Assembly: GCA_963812775.1 (NCBI GenBank)
Contig: CAWEWH010000009.1
Span: 682,001 to 746,000, forward strand
Direction: 5' to 3'
Length of the DNA: 64,000 bases
Source: CAWEWH01 sp963812775
Lineage (GTDB): Bacteria > Pseudomonadota > Alphaproteobacteria > Rhizobiales > Beijerinckiaceae
The notes under the pieces were generated by a model. It was not told where the DNA came from and did no database searches. It saw only the letters and a list, made by a program, of their open reading frames with translations. Both the position numbers and the translations under genes were made by a program. Numbering within the stretch: the first letter of the stretch is position 1; each line of letters begins with the position of its first letter. Shown piece after piece: positions 1-8,121 of this stretch.

Positions 1-170
1 ACGAAGTGCGAATGGGACGATTGGGCCAAGGCCTTCTCGACCGTCATCCCGCTGACCGCAAACGAGGCCACCACCGGAACCACATAGGCAGTGCTGGCGA
101 TCATGCGCCGCAATGTCTCACGTTTCTCTAGATCGACGCCTTCAAGTTTCTTTTCGACTTCCTCGCTCAT
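1..170 (-). CDS. Small leader-like peptide, C-terminus beyond window edge
   Basis: The visible 56 residues begin at an ATG at 170 preceded by GGGAG about 7 bases upstream. The N-terminus is charged (MSEEVEKKLEGVDLEKRETL), followed by a twin-arginine pair, a hydrophobic Ala/Val stretch with a central Pro, and then a Thr-Val-Glu-Lys segment ending in ALAQ. That layout resembles a Tat or Sec leader, or the leader of a modified peptide. It lies 100 bases downstream of the HprK-like kinase on the same strand, as the last visible gene of a run with a PqqD-like protein and a radical SAM enzyme, so a precursor-peptide role is possible. No family is recognised with certainty. It could also be a small exported protein unrelated to modification. 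Confidence 0.6.
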   Translation of the reverse strand, partial: MSEEVEKKLEGVDLEKRETLRRMIASTAYVVPVVASFAVSGMTVEKALAQSSHSHF

Positions 171-270
171 GTCAGCTCCCCGGACGGCCCCGCAGATACA
201 CGTCGCGTTCATTTTGCATGGGCAAGTTGGCGCGGCAACGCATGACCCCACGCTACGTTGTGGGAATCCC

Positions 271-1104
271 TCACTGTGATTTTCCCGCAACGGCGCGCAG
301 ACAGGCCTCGGCTTCTCCGAGATCGCCCAATTGCAACCGATAGGCAGCAGCCTGCCGGGCCAGGCTGAACAGCCGCGCGCTGGCCGCCGCGCGGTTGCGC
401 TCGGGCATCAGGCAGTCGCTCACAAGCCGCTGAAACGCATCGTCTTTCGGTAGCGGCGCGAGGGCGGAGCCGCCGCCATGATTGGGCGCCAGGACCACCA
501 GCGCATCGATGTCGCCTGGTGCGATGCGCCAGGGCCGGCCGCAGACCGACGGGTCGACCGCGTAGACGAAACCGCCGTTCTCGTCCTGCATGGACGGGGA
601 TCGGCGGACCGCCTCGGCCAGTCCTGGGACCAGCGCCAAGGTCCCCTCCTTGAGACGCAGCGTCCGCGGCCGTGCAATCACATCGCGCTCACGAACGACG
701 ACGTGCTCGTCGCCCTCGACATCGAAGCCGCGCATCAGCAGGTAGAGCGTCAGCGTGCTCTTTCCGGCCCCCTTGCGGCCCAGCAGCACGATGCGACGGC
801 CCCGATGAACGATGGATGCGCCATGCATGAGGGCGGCGCCCGGCGCCTCCTCTTCGAGCCCCGTGAAGATCGCGTGAAACAGCCGGTTGGCGGCTTCGAG
901 CGCCGAGGCGGCGATGAGGTCGCCGCCCGGGAGGCCGAGCCTGAAACCCTCCGGCACAGCCTCGACCGGAACATCGATGGGCTGCAGCGGCGGGCCGGCG
1001 ATATCCGGCTTTGCCGCGAAGAACCTGACATGCGCGGCAACGTCCACCGCTGCGGTGTGGACGCGATACTCGCGCGCTATGCTGCGGACGATGATGTCGT
1101 CCAC
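271..1104 (-). CDS. HprK-related kinase (P-loop)
   Basis: This is a 277-aa protein of the HPr kinase/phosphorylase C-terminal fold, acting in the cytoplasm on an unknown target. A clear Walker A motif, GRKGAGKST, follows a region predicted to bind nucleotide, and a DEHVVV segment follows the P-loop as in HprK-related kinases. The GTG at 1104 is preferred over an upstream ATG that lies inside the PqqD gene, because AGGAAGAG precedes it and it overlaps the end of that gene by 28 bases, suggesting coupled translation. Kinases of this type occur beside PqqD-like proteins in HPr-related (HPr-rel-A style) systems and in some lasso-peptide loci. The phosphorylated substrate here is unknown. Confidence 0.75.
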   Translation of the reverse strand: MDDIIVRSIAREYRVHTAAVDVAAHVRFFAAKPDIAGPPLQPIDVPVEAVPEGFRLGLPGGDLIAASALEAANRLFHAIFTGLEEEAPGAALMHGASIVHRGRRIVLLGRKGAGKSTLTLYLLMRGFDVEGDEHVVVRERDVIARPRTLRLKEGTLALVPGLAEAVRRSPSMQDENGGFVYAVDPSVCGRPWRIAPGDIDALVVLAPNHGGGSALAPLPKDDAFQRLVSDCLMPERNRAAASARLFSLARQAAAYRLQLGDLGEAEACLRAVAGKSQ

Positions 1105-1376
1105 GGTTTCAGGATCTCTTCCTTGAGCAGGTTGGCGATGCAGGTCTTGACCTCGTCGAGCGGCGAGCTGCCGAGGCTGTAGAATGCTTGCATTGAACTT
1201 GCGATGTCCTCGACGGTGTGCTTGCCGTCGCACAGTTCATAGACGATGACGGCGGTCGGGTTGAGGAAATGCACCCGATCGCGGCTGGATTGGTAGACGA
1301 CATAGCCGTCCGGGACCTGGTTGAACTCGTGCCCCTCGACCTTGACGTAGCGGCTGCCTGGCTCGATGGCATCCAT
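1077..1376 (-). CDS. PqqD-like peptide chaperone
   Basis: This 99-aa protein has the PqqD winged-helix layout: a YVVYQSSRDRVHFLNPTA beta-hairpin segment, then VYELCDGKHTVEDIA and a C-terminal helix with KTCIANLLKEEILKPW. PqqD-type proteins bind leader peptides and deliver them to a modifying enzyme. There is no pqqA, pqqB, pqqC or pqqE nearby, so this is not the PQQ pathway. It sits between a glycosyltransferase and an HprK-related kinase, with a radical SAM gene further upstream, which fits recognition of a small peptide such as the one at the left edge. The start at 1376 has a weak AGAAG site. Confidence 0.8.
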   Translation of the reverse strand: MDAIEPGSRYVKVEGHEFNQVPDGYVVYQSSRDRVHFLNPTAVIVYELCDGKHTVEDIASSMQAFYSLGSSPLDEVKTCIANLLKEEILKPWTTSSSAA

Positions 1377-1471
1377 CTTCTGTACTCGTGTTCTTTACGA
1401 ATGGAGGGCCGGCATTCATCGGCTCCGCCGGCTCCTCTACGTTGCCGCCTCAGATGTGGCAACCGCACGGG

Positions 1472-2776
1472 TTACTTGGCCGGCTGCGCCCGGTCTGGTC
1501 CGCCGACCAGCGCCGAGAAGCGCGCCGCAAGCCCTTGCACCACTTTGGCGCGGTCGAAGCTCGCGGCCACCATGGCCCGGCCCCGAGCGACACGGCGCTT
1601 GCTCTCCTCGCCGTCCTTGAGCGCCGCGGCGCAGGCGTCGGCGAATGCGTCCGCATCATCGGCGATCCACGCCCACGGCGGCTCGGTTGGCAGACCACCG
1701 GCGGCGTTGCTGGTGGCGACGACGGGCACGCCTTCGGCCGCCGCCTCGATGAGCTTGAGCCGTGTGCCGCGCCCTGCCCGCAGCGGTGCGATGGCAAGGG
1801 AGGCGCGGGCGTAATAGGGCCGCAGATCCGGGACTTGTCCGGTGAGAACGAACTCTTCGCCGCGGCCGAGGAGTCTGGCGAGCGCCCCTGAGCCGGCAAG
1901 GCGGCGAAGGCGGCGCGGCGGATTGGCGCCAATGACGATGGTGCTCAAGGGTCGCCTCAAGCGCCCTTTGGCGCGCGCCTTGAGGCGCGGCCAGATCTCG
2001 TCCGCAAACCACAGGATGCCCTCGGCGTTGGGCGGGTAGCCGAAGGAACCGACGAAGAGCAGCGTCGCACCATCATCGCGCCGTTCGGTATTGTCGGGAA
2101 AATCCACGGCATTGTTGATGACGATCGGATCGAGATCGGGGTGCCGTGCGGCCAGCGTGTCGCGATCCTCGGGGCTCGCGATCCATAGCCGGTCGAACTT
2201 GTCGCCGAAGGTCCGCACCATGCGGTCCATCGCGTCGGCCTCGAGGCGAAACCAGCCCGCCGCGGCTTCGCCGGCCGTCGCAAAACGCAGCTCGGCGATG
2301 CTCTGCTGCGAGACATAGTCGTCCTCGTCGAGATCGAGCGACAGCCGCGCGCCGGTGGCCCCGGCCGCGAGCCCCGCCTCGGCCATGTAAATACGGCCCA
2401 CATGCACGAGATCGTAGGAGCGCTGGCGTCCGATGGCCCGCAGATAGGCGACCACGCTTCCCGTCACGCAGGCGGAATAGCTCGGCCGGCCGAACGTGCG
2501 GAAGGCGGCGAGGCGCTCGGCCGGATCGGCGATGCGCATCAGCATCGCGAACTGCGTGTCGAAGCGATCGTCGAGCGGCAGGACGCCGGTGAAGACACCG
2601 AGCCGGGCGGGCAGCTCGTAGGAGGCGCTGGCGCTGCCGCCCACCGGCAGGACGACAAGATCGACCTCCGCAACGCGCGCCAAGGCCTCGAGAAAGATGC
2701 CAAGCCGCATGGCAAAGCCGTTGCCGGTCGTCGCCGGAATGGCACTCGCGATCATCAGCGCCCGGGGCCGCGACAT
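1472..2776 (-). CDS. Glycosyltransferase, GT4-like (GT-B fold)
   Basis: This 434-aa enzyme opens with MIASAIPATTGNGFAMRLG, an N-terminal Rossmann lobe with a glycine loop. The C-terminal lobe carries LLFVGSFGYPPNAEG, a VIGANPP strand, VLTGQVPDLRPYYARA and the donor-site stretch RLKLIEAAAEGVPVVAT. These are typical of GT-B retaining enzymes of the GT4 group, related to PslH-type proteins. It would transfer a sugar from a nucleotide-sugar donor in the cytoplasm. It is intact and lies 32 bases after the radical SAM gene and 95 bases before the PqqD-like gene. The acceptor could be a lipid, a glycan or a peptide; context alone raises the peptide option. Confidence 0.85.
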   Translation of the reverse strand: MSRPRALMIASAIPATTGNGFAMRLGIFLEALARVAEVDLVVLPVGGSASASYELPARLGVFTGVLPLDDRFDTQFAMLMRIADPAERLAAFRTFGRPSYSACVTGSVVAYLRAIGRQRSYDLVHVGRIYMAEAGLAAGATGARLSLDLDEDDYVSQQSIAELRFATAGEAAAGWFRLEADAMDRMVRTFGDKFDRLWIASPEDRDTLAARHPDLDPIVINNAVDFPDNTERRDDGATLLFVGSFGYPPNAEGILWFADEIWPRLKARAKGRLRRPLSTIVIGANPPRRLRRLAGSGALARLLGRGEEFVLTGQVPDLRPYYARASLAIAPLRAGRGTRLKLIEAAAEGVPVVATSNAAGGLPTEPPWAWIADDADAFADACAAALKDGEESKRRVARGRAMVAASFDRAKVVQGLAARFSALVGGPDRAQPAK

Positions 2777-2808
2777 TCCTCAGTGACCCCGATCAAGCAT
2801 GCTCAAGG

Positions 2809-4667
2809 TCAGACGACCGGCGCAGCGGCGTTGGACCGGGTGCTGCCGCTCTCGGCGCCGGCGCGGCCATGGCGCAGGTCGGCGAGCCGCTGCTCCTGCC
2901 GCACATAGTCGCGCGCCGCCTGCGAGCGGAACAGCTCGCGCGTCTCCAGTTCCGTGTCGGTCACCGGGGTCAGTGCGAAGTCGGTGTACTGGTAGCGCTT
3001 CTCGTCCCACACGACGCGGAAGAAAATGCGGGCGATGCGCAGCCACAGCGCCGCCCAGCGCGCCGCCTTCCCGGCCATGTCGGCATAGTGACGCGGGTAG
3101 AAACGCCAGGCGGGCTCCAGCGGACGGTCGGGGCGACGGTCGCGGCGGAAGCGGCGCCTGAACAGACCGCCCTCGAGGGGATGCAGCCCCTCGATCTCGA
3201 TGCAGCCCTTGAAATTGCCGAGGCTGGTGGCGGCATTCATCATGTTGATGCGAAAGCGCCGCGCCGGAATGGTCGCGGCGCGCGGCGCAGCACCGTCTCG
3301 ATATGCGCATACGAATAATAGCGCTCCCAGGCCAGCATGTAGGCGCGGTCCCAATCCTGCGGCGTCATGCGGGGATGCGCCGTGCAGCGGTGGATTGAGG
3401 TCGTACTTGTTGATGTCGGGGTCCATGGCGATGCCGGCGCGGTAGCAGCTTCTGGTGATCCTCCGAGCCCGGCAGCGGCGTCAGGTAGAAGAATTCGAGC
3501 AGCTCGATCGGCAGTTCGCGCTTGATCACCTCGATGTCGTGGAGGATCGATTCCAGCGTGTCGTTGGGGAAGCCGAGGATGTAGCCGGCATAGGTGATGC
3601 ACGCCGAGCGCTCTTCCAGGCGAGCAGCATCTGGCGGTACTCGGTGATCTTGTTCTGCTTCTTCTTGGCGCCGCTGAGGTTGGCGGGATTGATGTTCTCG
3701 AGCCCGATGAACACGCGTCTTGACGCCGGCCAGCGCGCATTTCTCGATGAAGCTCGGCAGGCGGTGGCAGAGCGTGTCGACCTGGATGGTGAGCGCGAAG
3801 CCGAGCCGCTCGACGCTCGCGCAGATAGATCAGGCGGTCGAGGATCGCTTCCCAGTCCTTGTTGCGGGCGAAATTGTCGTCGGTGATGAAGAAGCGGCGC
3901 AGGCCCTGCGCGAGGTTGGCGCGGACGATCTGTCTCGACGTCGTCGGGCGAGCGGCGGCGCGACTTGCGGCCCTGCACGTTGATGATGGTGCAGAACGAG
4001 CACTGGTAGGGGCAGCCGCGGCCGGCATCGAAGCTCGTCACCTGCGCCCGACGGTGCGCTTGACGCGCTCGGCCGGCAGGATGCGGCAGCGGCCTGCCCT
4101 CGATGCCCGGCAGGTCGTCCATGTGGTTGTAGAGCGGCTTGAGCGCGCCGGCGCATGCGTCGCGCAGCACCTCGTCGAGCCGCCCCTCCGCCTCGCCAGC
4201 GAACAGCGACACGCCCATGGCCGTGGCGCGCGCGAGATCCGGATCGGCGCCGTCGAGCATCGGGATGACGCCGGAGACGTGAAAGCCGCCGATCGCCACC
4301 GCGATGCCACGCGCGCGCAGCGCCCGCGCGAGGTCGAGCGCGCGCGGGAACTGGTTCGACTGCACGCCGACCAGCATGACCATGCCGGCGCCCGCCGCCT
4401 CGATCGCCGCAGCGAGGCGATCCGGCCTGATGCGGGTGTTGGTCTCGTCGAAAGCGTCGATGGTCGATCTCGACGTCGGCGCCGAGCACACGCCGCTCGG
4501 CGCAGTCGCGGGCCGAGACCATAGAGCACGGCAAGCGAGTTGGACGGAATGGTCGAGCGCCGCCACTGGATGACGTAGCCGTCGTCGTCGTAGTGCGACG
4601 GCTTGACGAGCACGAGGTGGAAGCGCTTGCGCGCCGCGCCCGCAACTGTCGCCTCGATACTGCCCAC
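2809..4667 (-). CDS. B12-binding-type radical SAM enzyme (multiply frameshifted)
   Basis: The locus reads through several frames and makes about 610 residues when joined. The N-terminus starts MGSIEATVAGAARKRFHLVL and continues into a cobalamin-binding-like Rossmann region with AIEAAGAGMVMLVGVQ and IAVAIGGFHVSG. The [4Fe-4S] motif is GRGCPYQCSFC (CxxxCxxC), around 4000-4030. Downstream segments include FFITDDNFARNKDW, VFIGLENINP, and a C-terminal HPRMTPQDWDRAYMLAWERY followed by TDFALTPVTDTEL. At least six frame changes interrupt it, but each piece matches the expected order of the family, so one-base errors are more likely than decay. Such enzymes perform radical methylations or rearrangements. 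It heads a minus-strand run with a glycosyltransferase, PqqD-like protein and kinase. Confidence 0.75.
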
Positions 4668-4960
4668 GTCGAATCGCGCCCTGCTTGAATGTCACTGTTG
4701 GCGCTCGCGCCCCGTCCCGACGGGTAACATTTTTTGGGGGGTGGAGCCAGCCAGCCCCGGCGCGTGGCGCCAGCGCGGCCGCATGTGGAGAAAGCGACGG
4801 GAAAGGGGACCCGGAGCCTCGGGCGACTCCGGATCCCGTCCCACTCTGACGCCGCTCGCCGGCGAGGCATGGCCTTGCGCGGTCCGAGACTGCCCCGCCG
4901 GCGGCGCGCCAGCGCATGATCCGAGACGTGCGCTCCCCTTCGGGCCGGATCATGCGCCAA

Positions 4961-5101
4961 TCAAAGCCAAGCCAGGAACGCGATGACCGACACGATGTCG
5001 GCGATCACAAAAGCCGATGCGAGCAACGCCGCGAGCGGAATGCGCGCGCCGACGACGGCGCGAAAGTCGGCGAGGTCGTCGCCATTGAGAACATCGTGCA
5101 T
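4961..5101 (-). CDS. 46-aa single-pass membrane peptide
   Basis: A short ORF encodes MHDVLNGDDLADFRAVVGAR followed by one hydrophobic segment rich in Ala, Leu, Val and Ile and ending FLAWL. A strong ribosome site, GGGAGGGG, lies about 6 bases before the ATG. The acidic N-terminus and short tail suggest a small inner-membrane protein. It is the first gene of the minus-strand run ending at the left edge, separated from the radical SAM gene by about 290 bases with no recognisable gene. Function is unknown. The good ribosome site and clean membrane segment support it as real. Confidence 0.65.
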   Translation of the reverse strand: MHDVLNGDDLADFRAVVGARIPLAALLASAFVIADIVSVIAFLAWL

Positions 5102-5299
5102 GGTGCCCCTCCCGGGAGAGCGATGTGTGTCCGTCCGGGATCACCAATAGCGACGCGTCGTTTCCGCGCCGATGCGAGGTGCTTTCCGTTTTCTTGCCAC
5201 GCTTTCCGAAATTTTCCGGCCCGCGTGCGCTCGCGCACGCGCTTGCCGCCCTTGCTTCATCGGGGCTAGGGTGCCGCCCGAAACGAGGGAGCGTGCAGC

Positions 5300-5974
5300 A
5301 TGGGCACCGACATCAAGTTCAAGCGGCCGGACGGCAAGGACGGCTCCGGCTATCTTGCGAAGGCGAGCGCCGGCAATGCACCGGGCGTCGTCGTTATCCA
5401 GGAATGGTGGGGCGTGCAGAGCCAGATCAAAGGCATCTGCGACCGCTTCGCGGCCTCCGGCTACACGGCGCTGGCGCCCGATCTCTACGGCGGCACCGTC
5501 GTGCCCTACCACGACACCGCCGCCGCCAACAAAGAGATGACCTCCCTCAACTTCCTCGAGGCGACGGATCAATTGGTGCGCGGCGCCTCGCAGCATCTCA
5601 AGGCTTCCGCCGCCAAGGTCGGTCTCACCGGCTTTTGCCTCGGCGGCGCCGTCACCATCATCGGGGCGGTGCGCGTGCCGGAATTCGCCGCCGCCGTTTG
5701 CTTCTACGGCATTCCGCCGGCCGCCGCCGCCAAGCCGGCCGACGTCCGCGTGCCGCTGCAAGGGCATTTCGCCAACCAGGATGATTGGTGCACGCCGCAG
5801 GCCGTGAACGAATTCGAGGCGGCCTTGAAAGCGGCCGGCAAGCAGGCCGATATCTACCGCTATGACGCCCATCACGGCTTCATGAACGAGGAGCGTCCCG
5901 ACGTGCACCAGAAGAAGGCCGCCGATCAGGCCTGGGAGCGCACCCTCGCCTTCTGGGCGAAGCATCTGAAATAG
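5300..5974 (+). CDS. Dienelactone hydrolase family protein
   Basis: This 224-aa alpha/beta hydrolase is of the carboxymethylenebutenolidase type. The nucleophile elbow is GFCLGGA with Cys113, a Glu sits in QEWWG near residue 35, the acid is in NQDDW near residue 161, and the His is in DAHHGF near residue 192. These make the Cys-Asp-His triad. The family opens dienelactones in chlorocatechol or hydroxyquinol breakdown, though many members have other ester or lactone substrates. A GGGAGCG site lies 7 bases before the ATG. It is followed 23 bases later by an AbgB-like amidohydrolase, suggesting a two-gene transcript. Confidence 0.9.
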   Translation: MGTDIKFKRPDGKDGSGYLAKASAGNAPGVVVIQEWWGVQSQIKGICDRFAASGYTALAPDLYGGTVVPYHDTAAANKEMTSLNFLEATDQLVRGASQHLKASAAKVGLTGFCLGGAVTIIGAVRVPEFAAAVCFYGIPPAAAAKPADVRVPLQGHFANQDDWCTPQAVNEFEAALKAAGKQADIYRYDAHHGFMNEERPDVHQKKAADQAWERTLAFWAKHLK

Positions 5975-5997
5975 CGCCCACGGCGCATGGAGCGACC

Positions 5998-7416
5998 ATG
6001 AGCAACAGCGAAGCCATCTGGCGCCTCATCGACGCCAAGAAGGCGCCCTTCGAAGCGCTCAGCGACCGCATCTGGGGCATGCCGGAATTGCAATATGCCG
6101 AGCACCGCTCGGTCGCCGAGCATATCGCCGAGCTCGAGTGCGAAGGCTTCCGCGTCACCCGCAACGTCGCCGATATCCCGACCGCCGTGATGGGCGAAGC
6201 TGGCGAAGGCGGGCCGGTCATCGCCTTCCTCGGCGAATACGATGCCCTGCCCGGGCTCAGCCAGGAGGCTGGCATCGCCGAGCCACGGCCGCTCGAGCCC
6301 AACGGCAATGGCCACGGCTGCGGCCACAACCTGCTCGGCTCCGCCGCGCTGCTCGCCGCCGCGGCCGTCAAGGACTGGTTGGCCGACAACAAGATCCTCG
6401 GCCGCGTGCGCTACTATGGCTGTCCGGCCGAGGAAGGCGGTGCCGCCAAGGCCTTCATGGTCAGGGCCGGCGCCTTCGCCGACGTCGACATCGCCATCAC
6501 CTGGCATCCGGCGGCATTTTGCGAGGTGGCCGAAGCGGCCGCGCTCGCCAACACGCGCATCGATTTCACCTTCAAGGGCCGCGCCGCCCATGCGGCCGCC
6601 GCGCCGCATCTCGGCCGCAGTGCGCTCGACGCGGTGGAGCTGATGAGCGTCGGCGTCAACTACATGCGCGAGCACATGCCGAGCGACGCGCGCATCCATT
6701 CCGCCATCATCGATGCCGGCGGCATCGCGCCCAATGTCGTCCAGGCGGACGCCAAGGTGCGCTATCTCATCCGCTCGCGCGAGCTGCCCGACCTCGTCGA
6801 GCTGATAGCCCGCGTCAAGAAGGTGGCCGAGGGCGCGGCCCTGATGACCGAAACGTCGGTCGGCATGAGGTGATCAGCGGCGTCTCCAACCTCCTGCCCA
6901 ACTCGCCCCTCGAAGAGGCGATGCACGAATGCTACGAGCGCCTCGGTCCCGCCCCCTTCGACGACATGGACCGCGCCTTCGCGCGGAGGATCCAGGCGAC
7001 GCTCACGGACGACGACATCAACGCCGCCTTCCGGCGCGTCGGCGTGAAGCGCAGCGACCGCGCCGCTTTGCGACGAGATCGTGCCGCTGCGATCCAAGCG
7101 CGCGCCGGAGATCGGCTCGACCGATGTGGGCGATGTGAGCTGGGTGGTGCCGACCGTGCAGGCGCACTGCTCGACCTATGCCATCGGCACGCCGGGCCAT
7201 TCCTGGCAGCTGACCGCCCAGGGGAAGACGCCGGCCGCCAAGAAAGGCATGGCGCATGTGGCCAAGGTGATGGCCGCGACCGCTATCGAGGCCCTTGTCG
7301 ACAAGACGCTGATCCCGCGCGCCAAGGCCGATCTGGCGGCCCGCACCAAGGAACAGCCCTATGTGTCGCCACTCCCGGCCGACACGAAGCCGCCCCTCGA
7401 CATGGCGGCGGCTTGA
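5998..7416 (+). CDS. M20 amidohydrolase, AbgB-like (two frameshifts)
   Basis: The joined product of about 470 aa matches AbgB (p-aminobenzoyl-glutamate hydrolase subunit B) in length and order. Visible landmarks are FLGEYDALPGLSQ, the metal site NGHGCGHNLLG, CPAEEGG, WHPAAF and, late, GSTDVGDVSWVVP and GTPGHSWQ. M20 peptidases bind two metal ions and cut amide bonds. The frame breaks near 6868, where GMR should run into VISGVSNLLPN, and again near 7067 before IVPLRSKRAPE; each needs a single inserted base. The enzyme could act on an N-acyl amino acid or a folate fragment. No partner AbgA is next to it. Confidence 0.8.
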
Positions 7417-7437
7417 TTCGACAGAAAGGGTCGGGCC

Positions 7438-7956
7438 CTAGGTCCGCGACCGGGTGAAGGCGATCATCACTTCGGAAATATCGCTGCCGGTGGGCCGAAT
7501 GGTCAGCGACTGGCGGGGCCCTGTTTGGACGAGGGTCAAAAGGGCTGAGAAAAGGCCGGCATCGACCTGCATGTCGATGCTGCCGGGGTTGATCGAGCCG
7601 GTGAGGTTTCCGGTCACCTTGCGGCTCGGCTCATGCCATACGCCGGACAAATCCTTGTCCTGGCGCTTGATGGCGCTCTTGATCTCGATTCGGTAGCTGT
7701 CGGAGGCGCAAAGCAGATCCTGGTTGAGGGTCTGGGTCGCCTCGGCCATCGCGTAGGTCGCCCGGCAACGGATTCGCTCGATGGCGCCGCTCACCATCTT
7801 GACCGTGCCGGACCCGGACCAGCCGCCGGCCAGGTCACGGAAGGCGGCCGCCTCGCGCGAAACGCCCTGGGCGACGGCGGCAGGAGCGAAAAGCCCTGTG
7901 CCGAGGAGCAGGAGCGCGGGCAGCGCGCGCAAAGCAGGACCAAAAACCCAACTCAT
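7438..7956 (-). CDS. Secreted conserved hypothetical protein
   Basis: This 172-aa protein starts at the ATG at 7956, chosen because GAGGG precedes it by 8 bases and a clear signal peptide follows (MSWVFGPALRALPALLLLGT, ending AVAQ). The mature part has DLAGGWSGSG, a Cys pair around RCRATYAMA and LLCASDSY, and a beta-rich C-terminal half with SGVWHEPSRKVTG and MQVDAGLF. Related proteins are common in rhizobia, but I know no function. It is convergent with the amidohydrolase gene and divergent from the glycosyltransferase that follows. Confidence 0.75.
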   Translation of the reverse strand: MSWVFGPALRALPALLLLGTGLFAPAAVAQGVSREAAAFRDLAGGWSGSGTVKMVSGAIERIRCRATYAMAEATQTLNQDLLCASDSYRIEIKSAIKRQDKDLSGVWHEPSRKVTGNLTGSINPGSIDMQVDAGLFSALLTLVQTGPRQSLTIRPTGSDISEVMIAFTRSRT

Positions 7957-8121
7957 CTTTCCCTCATTGCAAGTTCTTTGCGGCACGGTTCGATCTTCGA
8001 CAAGCCTATTCGCAGTTAGTGACGGCTTGATTAATGGCTTTGTCGACCTCCTGGTTCCGCTCGGGCGCCTGGCGAGCCGCCTGTTCCTGCCCAATTCTTG
8101 ACCCCGGCGGGCGTTCGTCCG

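Noticed and set aside
1077..1376. Calling the PqqD-like gene part of a PQQ biosynthesis cluster
   Set aside because: No pqqA, pqqB, pqqC or pqqE is adjacent, and the neighbours are a kinase and a glycosyltransferase.
4668..4960. A gene between the 46-aa peptide and the radical SAM gene
   Set aside because: Open frames there lack ribosome sites and recognisable content; the stretch includes T and G homopolymer runs near 4728-4745.
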